DNA from: Flavobacteriaceae bacterium MAR_2010_72
GTDB lineage: Bacteria > Bacteroidota > Bacteroidia > Flavobacteriales > Flavobacteriaceae
Assembly: GCA_003550275.1 (NCBI GenBank)
Contig: QXCW01000002.1
Span: 1,798,001-1,862,000 of the forward strand
Length of the DNA: 64,000 nt
Direction: 5' to 3'
Both the position numbers and the translations under genes were made by a program. How positions within the stretch are numbered: position 1 is the stretch's first letter; each line of letters starts with the position of its first letter. The notes below the pieces were generated by a model, which was not told the origin of the DNA, did no database searches, and saw nothing but the letters and a program-made list of their open reading frames with translations. This document shows, one piece after another, positions 53,037 to 61,065 of this stretch.

Positions 53037-54479
53037 ATGAGTCCGAATAAATCAAATGCACTTTTTTTTGGATTAGGAGCTTTAACTCATGAAGCTTATG
53101 ATGTTCTGGATCAAAGTTTCAATATTATTGGAGTTATAAATGATGGGGATGAATCAAATCTGATTGATAAAGACCTTTTATGCTTTGAATATCAAAGCAT
53201 AACTTCCAAAGCTTTGGAAGCTCATAAAATTACTCAAGTCATAATAGCATTGCAACATGTTGACCATTCTAATCTATTAGAACGGATCATTTATTTATCA
53301 AGTTTAGGGCTTGAAATTAAAACACTAAACCTTAAATCAACACCTGAATATAATACGTCTAAAAAATTTACAATTAATAACTTAAGCTTTTCCGATTTAA
53401 TACAAATTCCTGTACCTAAATTCAACCAAAACCTTTTAAACCAGTTTACAAACCAGACGATTTTAATTACTGGAGCCGCAGGTTCTATTGGGAGTGAATT
53501 AGCAAAAATGCTTTTAAATTTTAAACTCAAGTCCCTTGTGCTTTTGGATAATGCAGAATCTGCACTTTACGAACTACAACAAGAGCTTATTGAAAACGGA
53601 GTGCCAAATATCATTTATACTATCGGAGACATTAGAAATTATGAGAGAATGGAATCTGTTTTCAAAACACATAGACCAAACCTCATTTTTCATGCTGCTG
53701 CCTACAAACACGTCCCGTTAATGGAGGAGCACCCTATTGAGGCTATTCTGACTAATATTTTAGGCACAAAACATATCGCTGATCTCGCTCAAAAGCATGG
53801 TGCTAATCAATTTATACTGATTTCATCAGATAAAGCTGTAAATCCTACAAATGTCATGGGTGCAACAAAGCGAGTTGGAGAACTCTATATTGAACATTTG
53901 AACGTGCTAGGTAACACAAGGTATAAAACTGCAAGATTTGGAAATGTACTAGCCTCTAACGGATCAGTAATTCCTCTTTTTCAGAAACAAATTGAGAATG
54001 GTGGACCAGTTACCCTAACAGATAAAGAGATTGAGCGCTATTTTATAACCTTACAAGGCGCATGTGAGTTGGTACTTGAATGTACCGTATTAAAGGAAAA
54101 TGGATCAATTTATGTGTTTGAAATGGGAAAACCCATTCGCATTTATGATTTGGCAAAACTGCTGATTCGGCTTAACAAAGCACAACATAAAGAAGAAATA
54201 AAAATTAAAATGATCGGCTCGAGACCTGGTGAAAAAATTAAAGAAGAACTAGCATCAGTAGAAGAAAAATTAAGACAAACAGAGCACAAACTTATTAAGG
54301 TTTCTCAAGCGAGAACTCAAAATATCGACAGCCTAGATCAGAAAATATCTGAACTCTGTTTAAAAAGTCATGAATTATCAAACCAAGAATTAGTTGCTCG
54401 CATTAAAGCTATAGTTCCAGAATACATTCCTAACAATCCTAATTATAAAATGATTGCGCCAAAACCAAAATTATCTTAA
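53037..54479 (+). CDS. Polysaccharide biosynthesis NDP-sugar 4,6-dehydratase (soluble WbpM/PglF-like)
   Basis: The 480-residue protein has an N-terminal Rossmann-like domain (1-125) and an extended SDR domain with GAAGSIGSELAK near 145. The catalytic motif SSDKAVNPTNVMGATKR near 262-278 has Met in place of the usual Tyr, as in WbpM. The C-terminal GSRPGEKIKEEL is typical. Unlike WbpM/PglF it lacks the four N-terminal membrane helices. It likely makes a UDP-4-keto-6-deoxy-HexNAc for the aminotransferase upstream. Its stop shares TTAA with the opposing proline dehydrogenase stop. Confidence 0.9.
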   Translation: MSPNKSNALFFGLGALTHEAYDVLDQSFNIIGVINDGDESNLIDKDLLCFEYQSITSKALEAHKITQVIIALQHVDHSNLLERIIYLSSLGLEIKTLNLKSTPEYNTSKKFTINNLSFSDLIQIPVPKFNQNLLNQFTNQTILITGAAGSIGSELAKMLLNFKLKSLVLLDNAESALYELQQELIENGVPNIIYTIGDIRNYERMESVFKTHRPNLIFHAAAYKHVPLMEEHPIEAILTNILGTKHIADLAQKHGANQFILISSDKAVNPTNVMGATKRVGELYIEHLNVLGNTRYKTARFGNVLASNGSVIPLFQKQIENGGPVTLTDKEIERYFITLQGACELVLECTVLKENGSIYVFEMGKPIRIYDLAKLLIRLNKAQHKEEIKIKMIGSRPGEKIKEELASVEEKLRQTEHKLIKVSQARTQNIDSLDQKISELCLKSHELSNQELVARIKAIVPEYIPNNPNYKMIAPKPKLS

Positions 54480-55648
54480 AGTTGCCGGCGTTTTCTCTCT
54501 TCTTTTAAAAGATTGAGCTCCCGACTGGTTTGACCTGCAACCGACGTGTTTTCTTCAGCTCTACGAATGAGATAGGGCATCACGTCCTTAACAGGCCCAA
54601 AAGGAACATATTTAGCTACATTATAGCCTGAATTAGCTAAATTAAAGCTAATATGATCACTCATACCATAGAGCTGTCCAAACCAAACCCTATTATCTTC
54701 CTTGGCAACACCATACTTATCCATCAGATCCATAGCCAAATAGCAACTATATTCATTGTGTGTTCCTACAAACAATGAAATGTCATCTAAATTGTTCAGA
54801 ACATAAGCAAGTGTTTCATTAAAATTGGCATCAGTGGCTTCTTTGGATTCACAAATTGGCGACGGATAGCCTTTTTCCAAAGCTCGTTCCCTTTCTTTTT
54901 CCATATAGGCACCACGCACAATTTTTACACCGATAGTAAATCCTTCTGCTTTTGCACGTTGATGCAATGTCTTTAAATAATCCAAACGATCCCAACGATA
55001 TAGCTGCAAAGTGTTATAAACAACGGGAACTCCCGTATTATAGTCTCGCATCATTTCTTCAACCAAGTCATCAGCTGCATCTTGCATCCAACTTTCTTCA
55101 CCATCTATCAGCACTTCAACATCTTTTTCTTTGGCCAATTTACACACTTTATGATAACGTGCCACTACTCTATCCCATTCTTGCTGCTCTTGTGGAGTAA
55201 ATAGTTTTCCCTCACCTTTCTTTTGGTATAAATAAAACCTTCCAAAACCTGTTGGCTTAAACACGGCAATAGGCATAGCATCTTTTTCATGGGCGAAATT
55301 GATGATCTTCAAGGTTTTTTCCATGGCAGCATCAAAATGTGATTCAATTTCCTTGCCTTCTACAGAAAAATCCAATACAGAACTCACTCCTTTTTCAAAC
55401 ATTCTGTCAATGACCGATACACAATCATCTTCATTTACACCTCCACAAAAATGATCAAATACAGTAGATCGAATCAATCCCTCAACTGGTAAATGCGCTT
55501 TTAAGGCAAAGTTTGTCGCGGCAGTCCCTATTCGCACTAATGGCTCATGGGAAATCATTTTAAACAGAAAATACGCACGCTCAAGCTCTGAATCACTCTT
55601 TAACTGAAATGCAATTTCGGTATTATCAAAAAGATGTTCTCTAGTCAT
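54476..55648 (-). CDS. Proline dehydrogenase
   Basis: The 390-residue FAD enzyme oxidises proline to pyrroline-5-carboxylate and feeds electrons to the quinone pool. Features include AVFKPTGFGRF near 133, VLIDGEESWMQDAADD near 179, GVKIVRGAYMEKERE near 240 and the C-terminal GQLYGMSDHISFNLA and YVPFGPVKDVMPYLIRRAEEN motifs. It is the stand-alone PutA-N-type form; pyrroline-5-carboxylate dehydrogenase is not in the window. It is divergent from aroB with an 83-base gap and convergent with the sugar dehydratase. Confidence 0.95.
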   Translation of the reverse strand: MTREHLFDNTEIAFQLKSDSELERAYFLFKMISHEPLVRIGTAATNFALKAHLPVEGLIRSTVFDHFCGGVNEDDCVSVIDRMFEKGVSSVLDFSVEGKEIESHFDAAMEKTLKIINFAHEKDAMPIAVFKPTGFGRFYLYQKKGEGKLFTPQEQQEWDRVVARYHKVCKLAKEKDVEVLIDGEESWMQDAADDLVEEMMRDYNTGVPVVYNTLQLYRWDRLDYLKTLHQRAKAEGFTIGVKIVRGAYMEKERERALEKGYPSPICESKEATDANFNETLAYVLNNLDDISLFVGTHNEYSCYLAMDLMDKYGVAKEDNRVWFGQLYGMSDHISFNLANSGYNVAKYVPFGPVKDVMPYLIRRAEENTSVAGQTSRELNLLKEERKRRQL

Positions 55649-55739
55649 GTTTTAAAAATATTCACAAAAATATAGATTCAAAATCTAATATTTTATTAAA
55701 AACTACTTATTTTCACGCTCTCAATTAAGATTGACTTTC

Positions 55740-56813
55740 ATGACCTCTATCACGTCAAATACTTACGCGGTACATTTTAATGACACCTGTTATAAAGAGC
55801 TAAATGCATACTTAAAAACGTATCGTTTTTCTTTAATTTTTATCATTGTTGATGTTAATACACATGAGCACTGCTTGCCAAAATTCATGTCACAACTTGA
55901 AACTGATGTATCCATTGAAATCATTGAAATTGAAGCTGGCGAACAGCATAAAACTATCGATACCTGCGTAGGTGTCTGGAATGCATTATCCGATTTGGGA
56001 GCCGATCGAAAAAGTTTGGTCATTAATCTGGGTGGTGGCGTTGTGACCGATCTTGGGGGTTTCGTGGCTTGCACTTTTAAGCGTGGTCTTAATTACATCA
56101 ATGTGCCCACCTCACTTTTAGCGATGGTTGATGCTTCTGTTGGAGGAAAAACTGGAGTTGATTTGGGCAGTCTGAAAAATCAAATAGGCGTTATTGATTC
56201 TGGTGAAATGGTTTTGGTTGATACTTCTTTTTTAGAAACATTACCACAAAATCAATTACGATCTGGACTTGCCGAAATGCTAAAACATGGCCTTATTAGC
56301 GATAGAACATATTGGAACAAAACCAAAAACCTTTCCCAAAATACTTTAAATGATTTACCACAACTCATTTACGAATCAGTACTTATAAAGCATGCTATTG
56401 TTGAAAAAGATCCGCTTGAAAAGAATTTACGAAAGCACCTTAATTTTGGACATACACTTGGCCATGCCATTGAGTCATACTTTTTAAGTCATCCAGAAAA
56501 AAAGGAATTACTCCATGGCGAAGCCATCGCTATTGGAATGATTATGGAAAGTTTTATTTCAGCTGAAATTTTAGGGTTTTCTAAAGAAGACTTAAACGAC
56601 ATCAGCAACGTTTTTAAAACCGTTTATGGACTTGAGTCCATTGAAACTGAAGACTACCAAGCTATTATAGAGTTACTTAAATATGATAAAAAGAACGAGC
56701 ACGGCAACATCAACTTTGTTTTGCTAGAAGCTATTGGGCAACCAAAAATTGATTGCCTGGTGGATAACACTTTACTATTAAAAGCTTTTGAGTACTATAA
56801 AAACCTGAATTAA
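55740..56813 (+). CDS. aroB: 3-dehydroquinate synthase
   Basis: AroB converts DAHP to 3-dehydroquinate, the second step of the shikimate pathway. The 357-residue protein has the NAD and metal motifs NLGGGVVTDLGGF near 99, VPTSLLAMVDASVGGKTGVD near 123-142 and FGHTLGHAIES with zinc His ligands near 242. An in-frame TTG at 55731 is possible, but the ATG at 55740 is preferred. Its TAA shares a TTAA with the opposing DinB gene stop. No other aro genes lie nearby. Confidence 0.96.
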   Translation: MTSITSNTYAVHFNDTCYKELNAYLKTYRFSLIFIIVDVNTHEHCLPKFMSQLETDVSIEIIEIEAGEQHKTIDTCVGVWNALSDLGADRKSLVINLGGGVVTDLGGFVACTFKRGLNYINVPTSLLAMVDASVGGKTGVDLGSLKNQIGVIDSGEMVLVDTSFLETLPQNQLRSGLAEMLKHGLISDRTYWNKTKNLSQNTLNDLPQLIYESVLIKHAIVEKDPLEKNLRKHLNFGHTLGHAIESYFLSHPEKKELLHGEAIAIGMIMESFISAEILGFSKEDLNDISNVFKTVYGLESIETEDYQAIIELLKYDKKNEHGNINFVLLEAIGQPKIDCLVDNTLLLKAFEYYKNLN

Positions 56814-57331
56814 TTATCCAAATACCGCTCTTTAATCACCCCACAATGATGAATTTCGTGCCCCATAATAATAAATCCTATCGCACGCACCGATACAGGG
56901 CTGTTACTAGCAGTCCCGAGATGGGTTAGCATCCTGTCTGAAAAACTTTCAAATAAAGCTACATTAGATTGCCGAACTGAAGCATACTCATTCAATAATT
57001 GGTCTAGCGAACGTGTATTCGCCTTGCTTGGCGAAACATAATCATCTTGTTCAAAACCTGGTAACGCCGTTTGATCTTCTCTGGCTATCCTCAAAGCGCG
57101 GTATGCGAATACACGTTCTGAATCGATAAGATGCTGTATGATTTCTTTTACAGTCCATTTACCTGTTGCATAACGGTATTCTAACTTTTCAGACGGAACG
57201 GTTCTTAAAAAATTAATAGTGTGCTCTCCACTGACCTTTAGGCCATTTTTTAAATCGAGTCCTGCAGTTGCATTAATATAAGTACCATAATACGGATTAA
57301 ATTCGTCCGGTTTAAGATTATCTTTAGTCAT
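56810..57331 (-). CDS. DinB family protein
   Basis: The 173-residue DinB-fold protein is a four-helix bundle with the metal-ligand pattern TVKEIIQHLIDSERVFAYRALRIARED near 65-90 and MGHEIHHCGVIKERY near the C-terminus. The three His residues (His67, His156 region) would form the metal site. DinB-like proteins include thiol-dependent transferases that use bacillithiol or mycothiol, which is of interest because bshA is present in this genome; a thiol-S-transferase activity is possible but not shown by the sequence. Confidence 0.88.
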   Translation of the reverse strand: MTKDNLKPDEFNPYYGTYINATAGLDLKNGLKVSGEHTINFLRTVPSEKLEYRYATGKWTVKEIIQHLIDSERVFAYRALRIAREDQTALPGFEQDDYVSPSKANTRSLDQLLNEYASVRQSNVALFESFSDRMLTHLGTASNSPVSVRAIGFIIMGHEIHHCGVIKERYLDN

Positions 57332-57365
57332 ATCTGTTCAAATTAGACCTCAAATCTAATAAAAA

Positions 57366-57396
57366 AACCCATGCTTAAGGTTGTAAAGCATGGGTT
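57366..57396 (-). terminator. Terminator after the Lrp/AsnC gene
   Basis: On the minus strand an 11-bp perfect stem AACCCATGCTT / AAGCATGGGTT (57366-57376 with 57386-57396) around a 9-base loop is followed by a T-run (complement of 57361-57367). It separates the regulator from the downstream DinB gene. Confidence 0.82.
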
Positions 57397-57416
57397 ATAT
57401 TTGGTTATAACTTTTA

Positions 57417-57896
57417 CTAAAGTTCGTTAAAAATAGTGTGCATTAAGCGCTTTTTATCATTGATGCTTTCTTCAAGAGAAATCATACTCTCTGTTCGGTA
57501 AACCCCTTCAATATCATCCAATAAAAAGATAATGTCTTTAGCATGGGAAGTATTTTTAGCTCTAATCTTACAGAAAATATTAAACTTTCCTGTTGTAATA
57601 TGAGCTACGGTTACGTAAGGTATTTCATTAATTCGCTCCAAGACGAACTTGGTTTGCGACGTGTTATGCAAAAAAACGCCCACATAAGCTATAAACGAAT
57701 AGCCTAATTTTTTGTAGTCTAAAGTTAAAGACGAGCCTTGAATTATTCCAGCCTCTTCCATTTTTTTTACTCTGACATGAACTGTACCTGCCGAAATGAT
57801 CAGTTTTTTTGCAATATCGGTAAACGGAACCCGAGTATTATCAATTAACATGTCTAAAATTTGATGATCGACCTCATCCAATTTGAACTTACCCAT
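57417..57896 (-). CDS. Lrp/AsnC family transcriptional regulator
   Basis: The 159-residue protein has an N-terminal winged helix-turn-helix (1-60, DEVDHQILDMLIDNTRVPFTDIAKKLIISAGTVHVRVKKME) and a C-terminal RAM/AsnC ligand-binding domain (70-150). Such proteins sense amino acids and form octamers. The ligand and targets are unknown; the inverted repeat upstream of ald in this window is a possible target but not shown. It is monocistronic with its own promoter box and terminator. Confidence 0.93.
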   Translation of the reverse strand: MGKFKLDEVDHQILDMLIDNTRVPFTDIAKKLIISAGTVHVRVKKMEEAGIIQGSSLTLDYKKLGYSFIAYVGVFLHNTSQTKFVLERINEIPYVTVAHITTGKFNIFCKIRAKNTSHAKDIIFLLDDIEGVYRTESMISLEESINDKKRLMHTIFNEL

Positions 57897-57919
57897 TATT
57901 TAGTTTATTAAATTAAATA

Positions 57920-57927
57920 CAAAAATA
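57920..57927 (-). promoter_or_regulatory. Promoter -7 box of the Lrp/AsnC gene
   Basis: The minus strand reads TATTTTTG, a full match, 24 bases upstream of the ATG. The leader would be about 17 bases. Confidence 0.5.
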
Positions 57928-57959
57928 ATAGAATTTTATTGAAGATAATGCATGTATTT

Positions 57960-59114
57960 TTAGATATTTTTCAATATCAATGAGAATTTCTTACTATTTA
58001 TCAAAACGAAATCGATTTCGTCACCCACTTTTAGAGGCTCCAAATTCGCTTTTAAGACCGCATTATTATTGGCATTAATCTCTTTATGACCATAAAAACC
58101 GTTTAAATCTTCAATTTTTTCAACAATGGGCACAAACTCTATAGTTTTTTCAATTAATTTCTCCTGAAACATTACCGCTATATCAAAATTTCCACCAGCA
58201 GTATAGGAATTCCTAATAATAATATCATAAAAAAGTTTTTCATTTTGAGGGATTTCAAAATAATCGTTGTAATAATTTCCAGTAATTTCAGTAGTTGCTA
58301 TATAATTCATTGCAGTCAATAAAGATTGAAATATATAGCGTCGTGTCACCTCACGAGGATAGTCATGCGCATAGTGTCCGGCTTCAAAAAGCACAGTAGG
58401 AACGTTATCACGCTGAAATGTATCACCAACACAATTAATATTAAAGGAATCATCATACACGCCAACCTGATGAGGGATTTGCTTTTGAAGTACTTTGTTC
58501 ATTTGAACAATAATTTCCATAGCCCTCCTACGATTATTCGTAACCGCACAGCTTTCATCCTGCGCAGGTGCTAAAAACGAGACTGTAGCCGGTTTATTGG
58601 CCTTACCAGCACTAAAAATAGTTCGTTGACCGTGAAGATTAAAACAAAAATCTGGCTTAAATGACTTATAAAACTTCATCAACACCTTACTTTCAGGCTG
58701 TGAAAGCTCTTGAGCATCTCTATTTAAATCTATTTCATTAGCATTGCTACGCGTATAAGCCTTCGCCCCATCAGGATTCAGCATAGGTATAATTGCAATA
58801 GTACATGAGCTTAAAATTTGTTTGATTTGATGGTCTTCACAGTTTTCAAAAGCATTTAATATATCAAAAACAGCTTTCGTGGTTGTGCTTTCGTTTCCAT
58901 GCATTTGCGACCACATGAAAATCTTTTTGTTACCAGTTCCTACCAAAATCACATCTATAGATACTCCCAAAACGGATTGGCCTATGCTTTCTATTTTAAA
59001 CGAAGTCTTTAGATTTTTAAGAAGCGGAGCAACATGACCTTGTGCTATGTAACGATGAAAAAGCGAACGTTCTTTATAGATTTCAAACCACTGATTGAGT
59101 ACTGTAATTACCAT
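57960..59114 (-). CDS. M14-family zinc carboxypeptidase-like protein
   Basis: The 384-residue protein has the M14 zinc site His72-x-x-Glu75 (QMHGNEST) and His161 (FNLHGQR) with NPDG at 123-126 and NRDAQ at 141-145. VLFEAGHYAHDYPRE near 246 supplies the catalytic Glu. There is no signal peptide, so it is probably cytoplasmic and may remove C-terminal residues or trim peptides. An in-frame TTG seven codons upstream exists, but the ATG at 59114 fits the family start. The promoter box lies in the palindromic operator shared with the XRE regulator. Confidence 0.87.
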   Translation of the reverse strand: MVITVLNQWFEIYKERSLFHRYIAQGHVAPLLKNLKTSFKIESIGQSVLGVSIDVILVGTGNKKIFMWSQMHGNESTTTKAVFDILNAFENCEDHQIKQILSSCTIAIIPMLNPDGAKAYTRSNANEIDLNRDAQELSQPESKVLMKFYKSFKPDFCFNLHGQRTIFSAGKANKPATVSFLAPAQDESCAVTNNRRRAMEIIVQMNKVLQKQIPHQVGVYDDSFNINCVGDTFQRDNVPTVLFEAGHYAHDYPREVTRRYIFQSLLTAMNYIATTEITGNYYNDYFEIPQNEKLFYDIIIRNSYTAGGNFDIAVMFQEKLIEKTIEFVPIVEKIEDLNGFYGHKEINANNNAVLKANLEPLKVGDEIDFVLINSKKFSLILKNI

Positions 59115-59130
59115 TGATATTTTGATTGGA

Positions 59131-59166
59131 TACAAATGTAAACATTTACAAATTTACATTTGTAAA
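59131..59166. promoter_or_regulatory. Palindromic operator and -7 box, M14 side
   Basis: TACAAATGTAAA (59131-59142) and TTTACATTTGTA (59153-59164) are 12-bp inverted arms. Within them, the minus-strand box TACATTTG (59133-59140) fits the M14 promoter, and TTTACA-TT-TGTAAA (59153-59166) is a 14-base palindrome matching the XRE-side site. Confidence 0.7.
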
Positions 59167-59365
59167 CAACAAAATAATCAAATTTGTATACATCAATAAA
59201 CAAAAATATCGCTACTAAAGTGGGCAGCACAGGCTCAATTTGTTTAGTGCATTAATTTCATATTATATAGTTATTTATCAATGCATTATAAATATTTATA
59301 TAAAGTAATTATTTAATTTAATATTAAGTATTATGTTAAAAAACAAGTTGAATTTACCCAAATTA

Positions 59366-59379
59366 GTTACATTTGTAAC
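59366..59379 (+). promoter_or_regulatory. Palindromic operator and -7 box of the XRE regulator
   Basis: GTTACA-TT-TGTAAC is a perfect 14-base palindrome. It contains TACATTTG (59368-59375), a full TAnnTTTG box, with a -33 TTG 17 bases upstream (59348-59350). It lies 27 bases before the ATG. A repressor bound here would block the promoter directly, suggesting autoregulation. Confidence 0.72.
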
Positions 59380-59406
59380 AGGCAATTACCAATGCTCGGG
59401 TTTACA

Positions 59407-59781
59407 ATGATAAACAGTAAAGATTTTACAAAACGACTACAAAAAGTAATGGATTTTTACGGCGAATCCGCGTCTTCATTTGCAGAAAAAATTGGAGTAC
59501 AACGCTCGAGCATCTCTCACATTTTATCAGGCAGAAATAAACCAAGTTTAGATTTTGTTCTCAAGATCCTCTCCTCTTTTCCTGAAGTTGAATTATACTG
59601 GCTTCTAAATGGCAAAGGTGTTTTTCCATCTGAAGCAGATAATGAGCCAATGAAGGTTAATACTTCTAATTCTGAATCTACTTCAATAAACCAAGAAATA
59701 ACTGAAAAATCTGACAAGGACATAGAGCGCATCGTTATTTTTTTTAAAGACGGTAGTTTCAAAAACTTTGATAATTTATAA
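59407..59781 (+). CDS. XRE-family helix-turn-helix regulator
   Basis: The 124-residue protein has an XRE-type helix-turn-helix (about 8-65) with ASSFAEKIGVQRSSISHILSGRNKPSLDFVLKIL, the recognition helix being VQRSSISHIL. The C-terminal half is low-complexity and charged and has no peptidase or ligand domain. An in-frame upstream start would add five residues but lies after the promoter; the ATG at 59407 is chosen. Its likely operator is the TTACATTTGTAA palindrome found at its own promoter and near the divergent M14 gene. Confidence 0.88.
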   Translation: MINSKDFTKRLQKVMDFYGESASSFAEKIGVQRSSISHILSGRNKPSLDFVLKILSSFPEVELYWLLNGKGVFPSEADNEPMKVNTSNSESTSINQEITEKSDKDIERIVIFFKDGSFKNFDNL

Positions 59782-59867
59782 GCTGTTGTACTTTTTTTTA
59801 AATACTAAATTCTCGTATAGGGTGTTTATGCAATTATTCTTTATTAATTTTACAGAAAATTAGCTGA

Positions 59868-60254
59868 ATGAAGTTTACTGTAGTATTGATTCTAGTTTTG
59901 ACCTTATGTTCGTGTTTTCAGAATTCAAGAAATTGTCAGGACTACAAGACCGGAACGTTTAAATTCGATTATACCATAAATGGTGTTGAAAAAACCGGCA
60001 CATTTATACGAACAGATTCTTATAGCATTGATTATTTTGATAATAAAATAGACTCATCCTCTGTGAGATGGATCAATGACTGTGAATTTGTGTTGAAGAA
60101 AATCAACCCAAAAAGTAGAGCTGATGAAGATGCAATTCATATGAAAATTTTATCAACTACAGATAGTAGTTATACATTTGAATATAAGTTAGCTTTAAAG
60201 AAACCAAATCAGAACCAAATTGTAAAAAAAGGCCTAGCCATTAAAATAAAATAG
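59868..60254 (+). CDS. Small lipoprotein, unknown function
   Basis: The 128-residue protein starts MKFTVVLILVLTLCSC with a lipobox (LTLC), so it is likely a lipoprotein attached at Cys14 or Cys16. The mature part is beta-rich with RWINDCEFVLKKI and a basic C-terminus. Homologues are sometimes labelled DNA topoisomerase IV, probably because the gene lies near parC; there is no topoisomerase feature here. It lies five bases upstream of the TerC gene. Confidence 0.85.
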   Translation: MKFTVVLILVLTLCSCFQNSRNCQDYKTGTFKFDYTINGVEKTGTFIRTDSYSIDYFDNKIDSSSVRWINDCEFVLKKINPKSRADEDAIHMKILSTTDSSYTFEYKLALKKPNQNQIVKKGLAIKIK

Positions 60255-60259
60255 AATCC

Positions 60260-61054
60260 ATGTTAGATTTTTTACTTTCTAGTGATGCCATCATGGCATT
60301 GATTACCTTAACATTTTTAGAAATTATTTTAGGAATAGATAATATTGTTTTTATCTCGATTGCAGCGAACAAATTACCCGAACACGAAAGAGCTAAAATA
60401 ACTAATATTGGGCTTATATTAGCTATGGCACAACGCATAATACTTCTGTTTTTTGTGTCTTTTTTAATCGGTTTGAATAAACCTTTTTTAGAGATTGATT
60501 TGTCTTGGCTAACGACTTCTGTGAGCTGGCAAGGTATAATTTTATTAGGTGGAGGGTTGTTTTTGATTTTTAAAAGCACGTCTGAAATTAAGCACAAAGT
60601 AGAAAGTCCAAAAGAAGATGATTTGAAAAGAAAAAAGATAAATACATTTTCACAAGCCATTGTCCAAATTCTTTTAATTGATTTTATTTTTTCAATTGAC
60701 TCTATTTTAACCGCTGTTGGTATGACGAACAACTTACATCAAAACCATAATTACAATCTAGTCTTGATGATTATAGCGGTAGTTATTTCTATTATAGTTA
60801 TGATTGCTTTTGCTAACCCTATCCGAAAGTTCATTGACAAACACCCAAGTATGCAACTTTTAGGACTGGCGTTTTTAATACTAATAGGGTTTATGTTGAT
60901 TACAGAAGCTGCGCACTTGACTCACACCAAGTTTTTAGGTAATACAGTTGGCGCAATCCCTAAAGGCTATTTGTATTTTGCAATTGCGTTCTCTCTATTT
61001 GTAGAGTTTTTGAGCTTAAGAATTGACAAGAAAAAACCTAAAATTGAAAGCTAA
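60260..61054 (+). CDS. TerC family membrane protein
   Basis: The 264-residue protein has about seven membrane helices. The family signatures are EIILGIDNIVFISI near 21-34 and DFIFSIDSILTAVGMT near 140-155, each with an Asp that may bind a metal ion. TerC proteins are linked to tellurite resistance or export of Mn2+ and support metalation of exported proteins. It is convergent with parC. Confidence 0.93.
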   Translation: MLDFLLSSDAIMALITLTFLEIILGIDNIVFISIAANKLPEHERAKITNIGLILAMAQRIILLFFVSFLIGLNKPFLEIDLSWLTTSVSWQGIILLGGGLFLIFKSTSEIKHKVESPKEDDLKRKKINTFSQAIVQILLIDFIFSIDSILTAVGMTNNLHQNHNYNLVLMIIAVVISIIVMIAFANPIRKFIDKHPSMQLLGLAFLILIGFMLITEAAHLTHTKFLGNTVGAIPKGYLYFAIAFSLFVEFLSLRIDKKKPKIES

Positions 61055-61065
61055 TACTTAAAAAA

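Noticed and set aside
59167-59340. Possible small RNA or gene in the AT-rich stretch between the M14 and XRE genes
   Set aside because: No ORF, stable stem or promoter pair that would define a transcript is visible beyond the operators.
59868-60254. DNA topoisomerase IV label used for homologues
   Set aside because: The protein is a 128-residue lipoprotein with a lipobox; the label probably comes from its proximity to parC.
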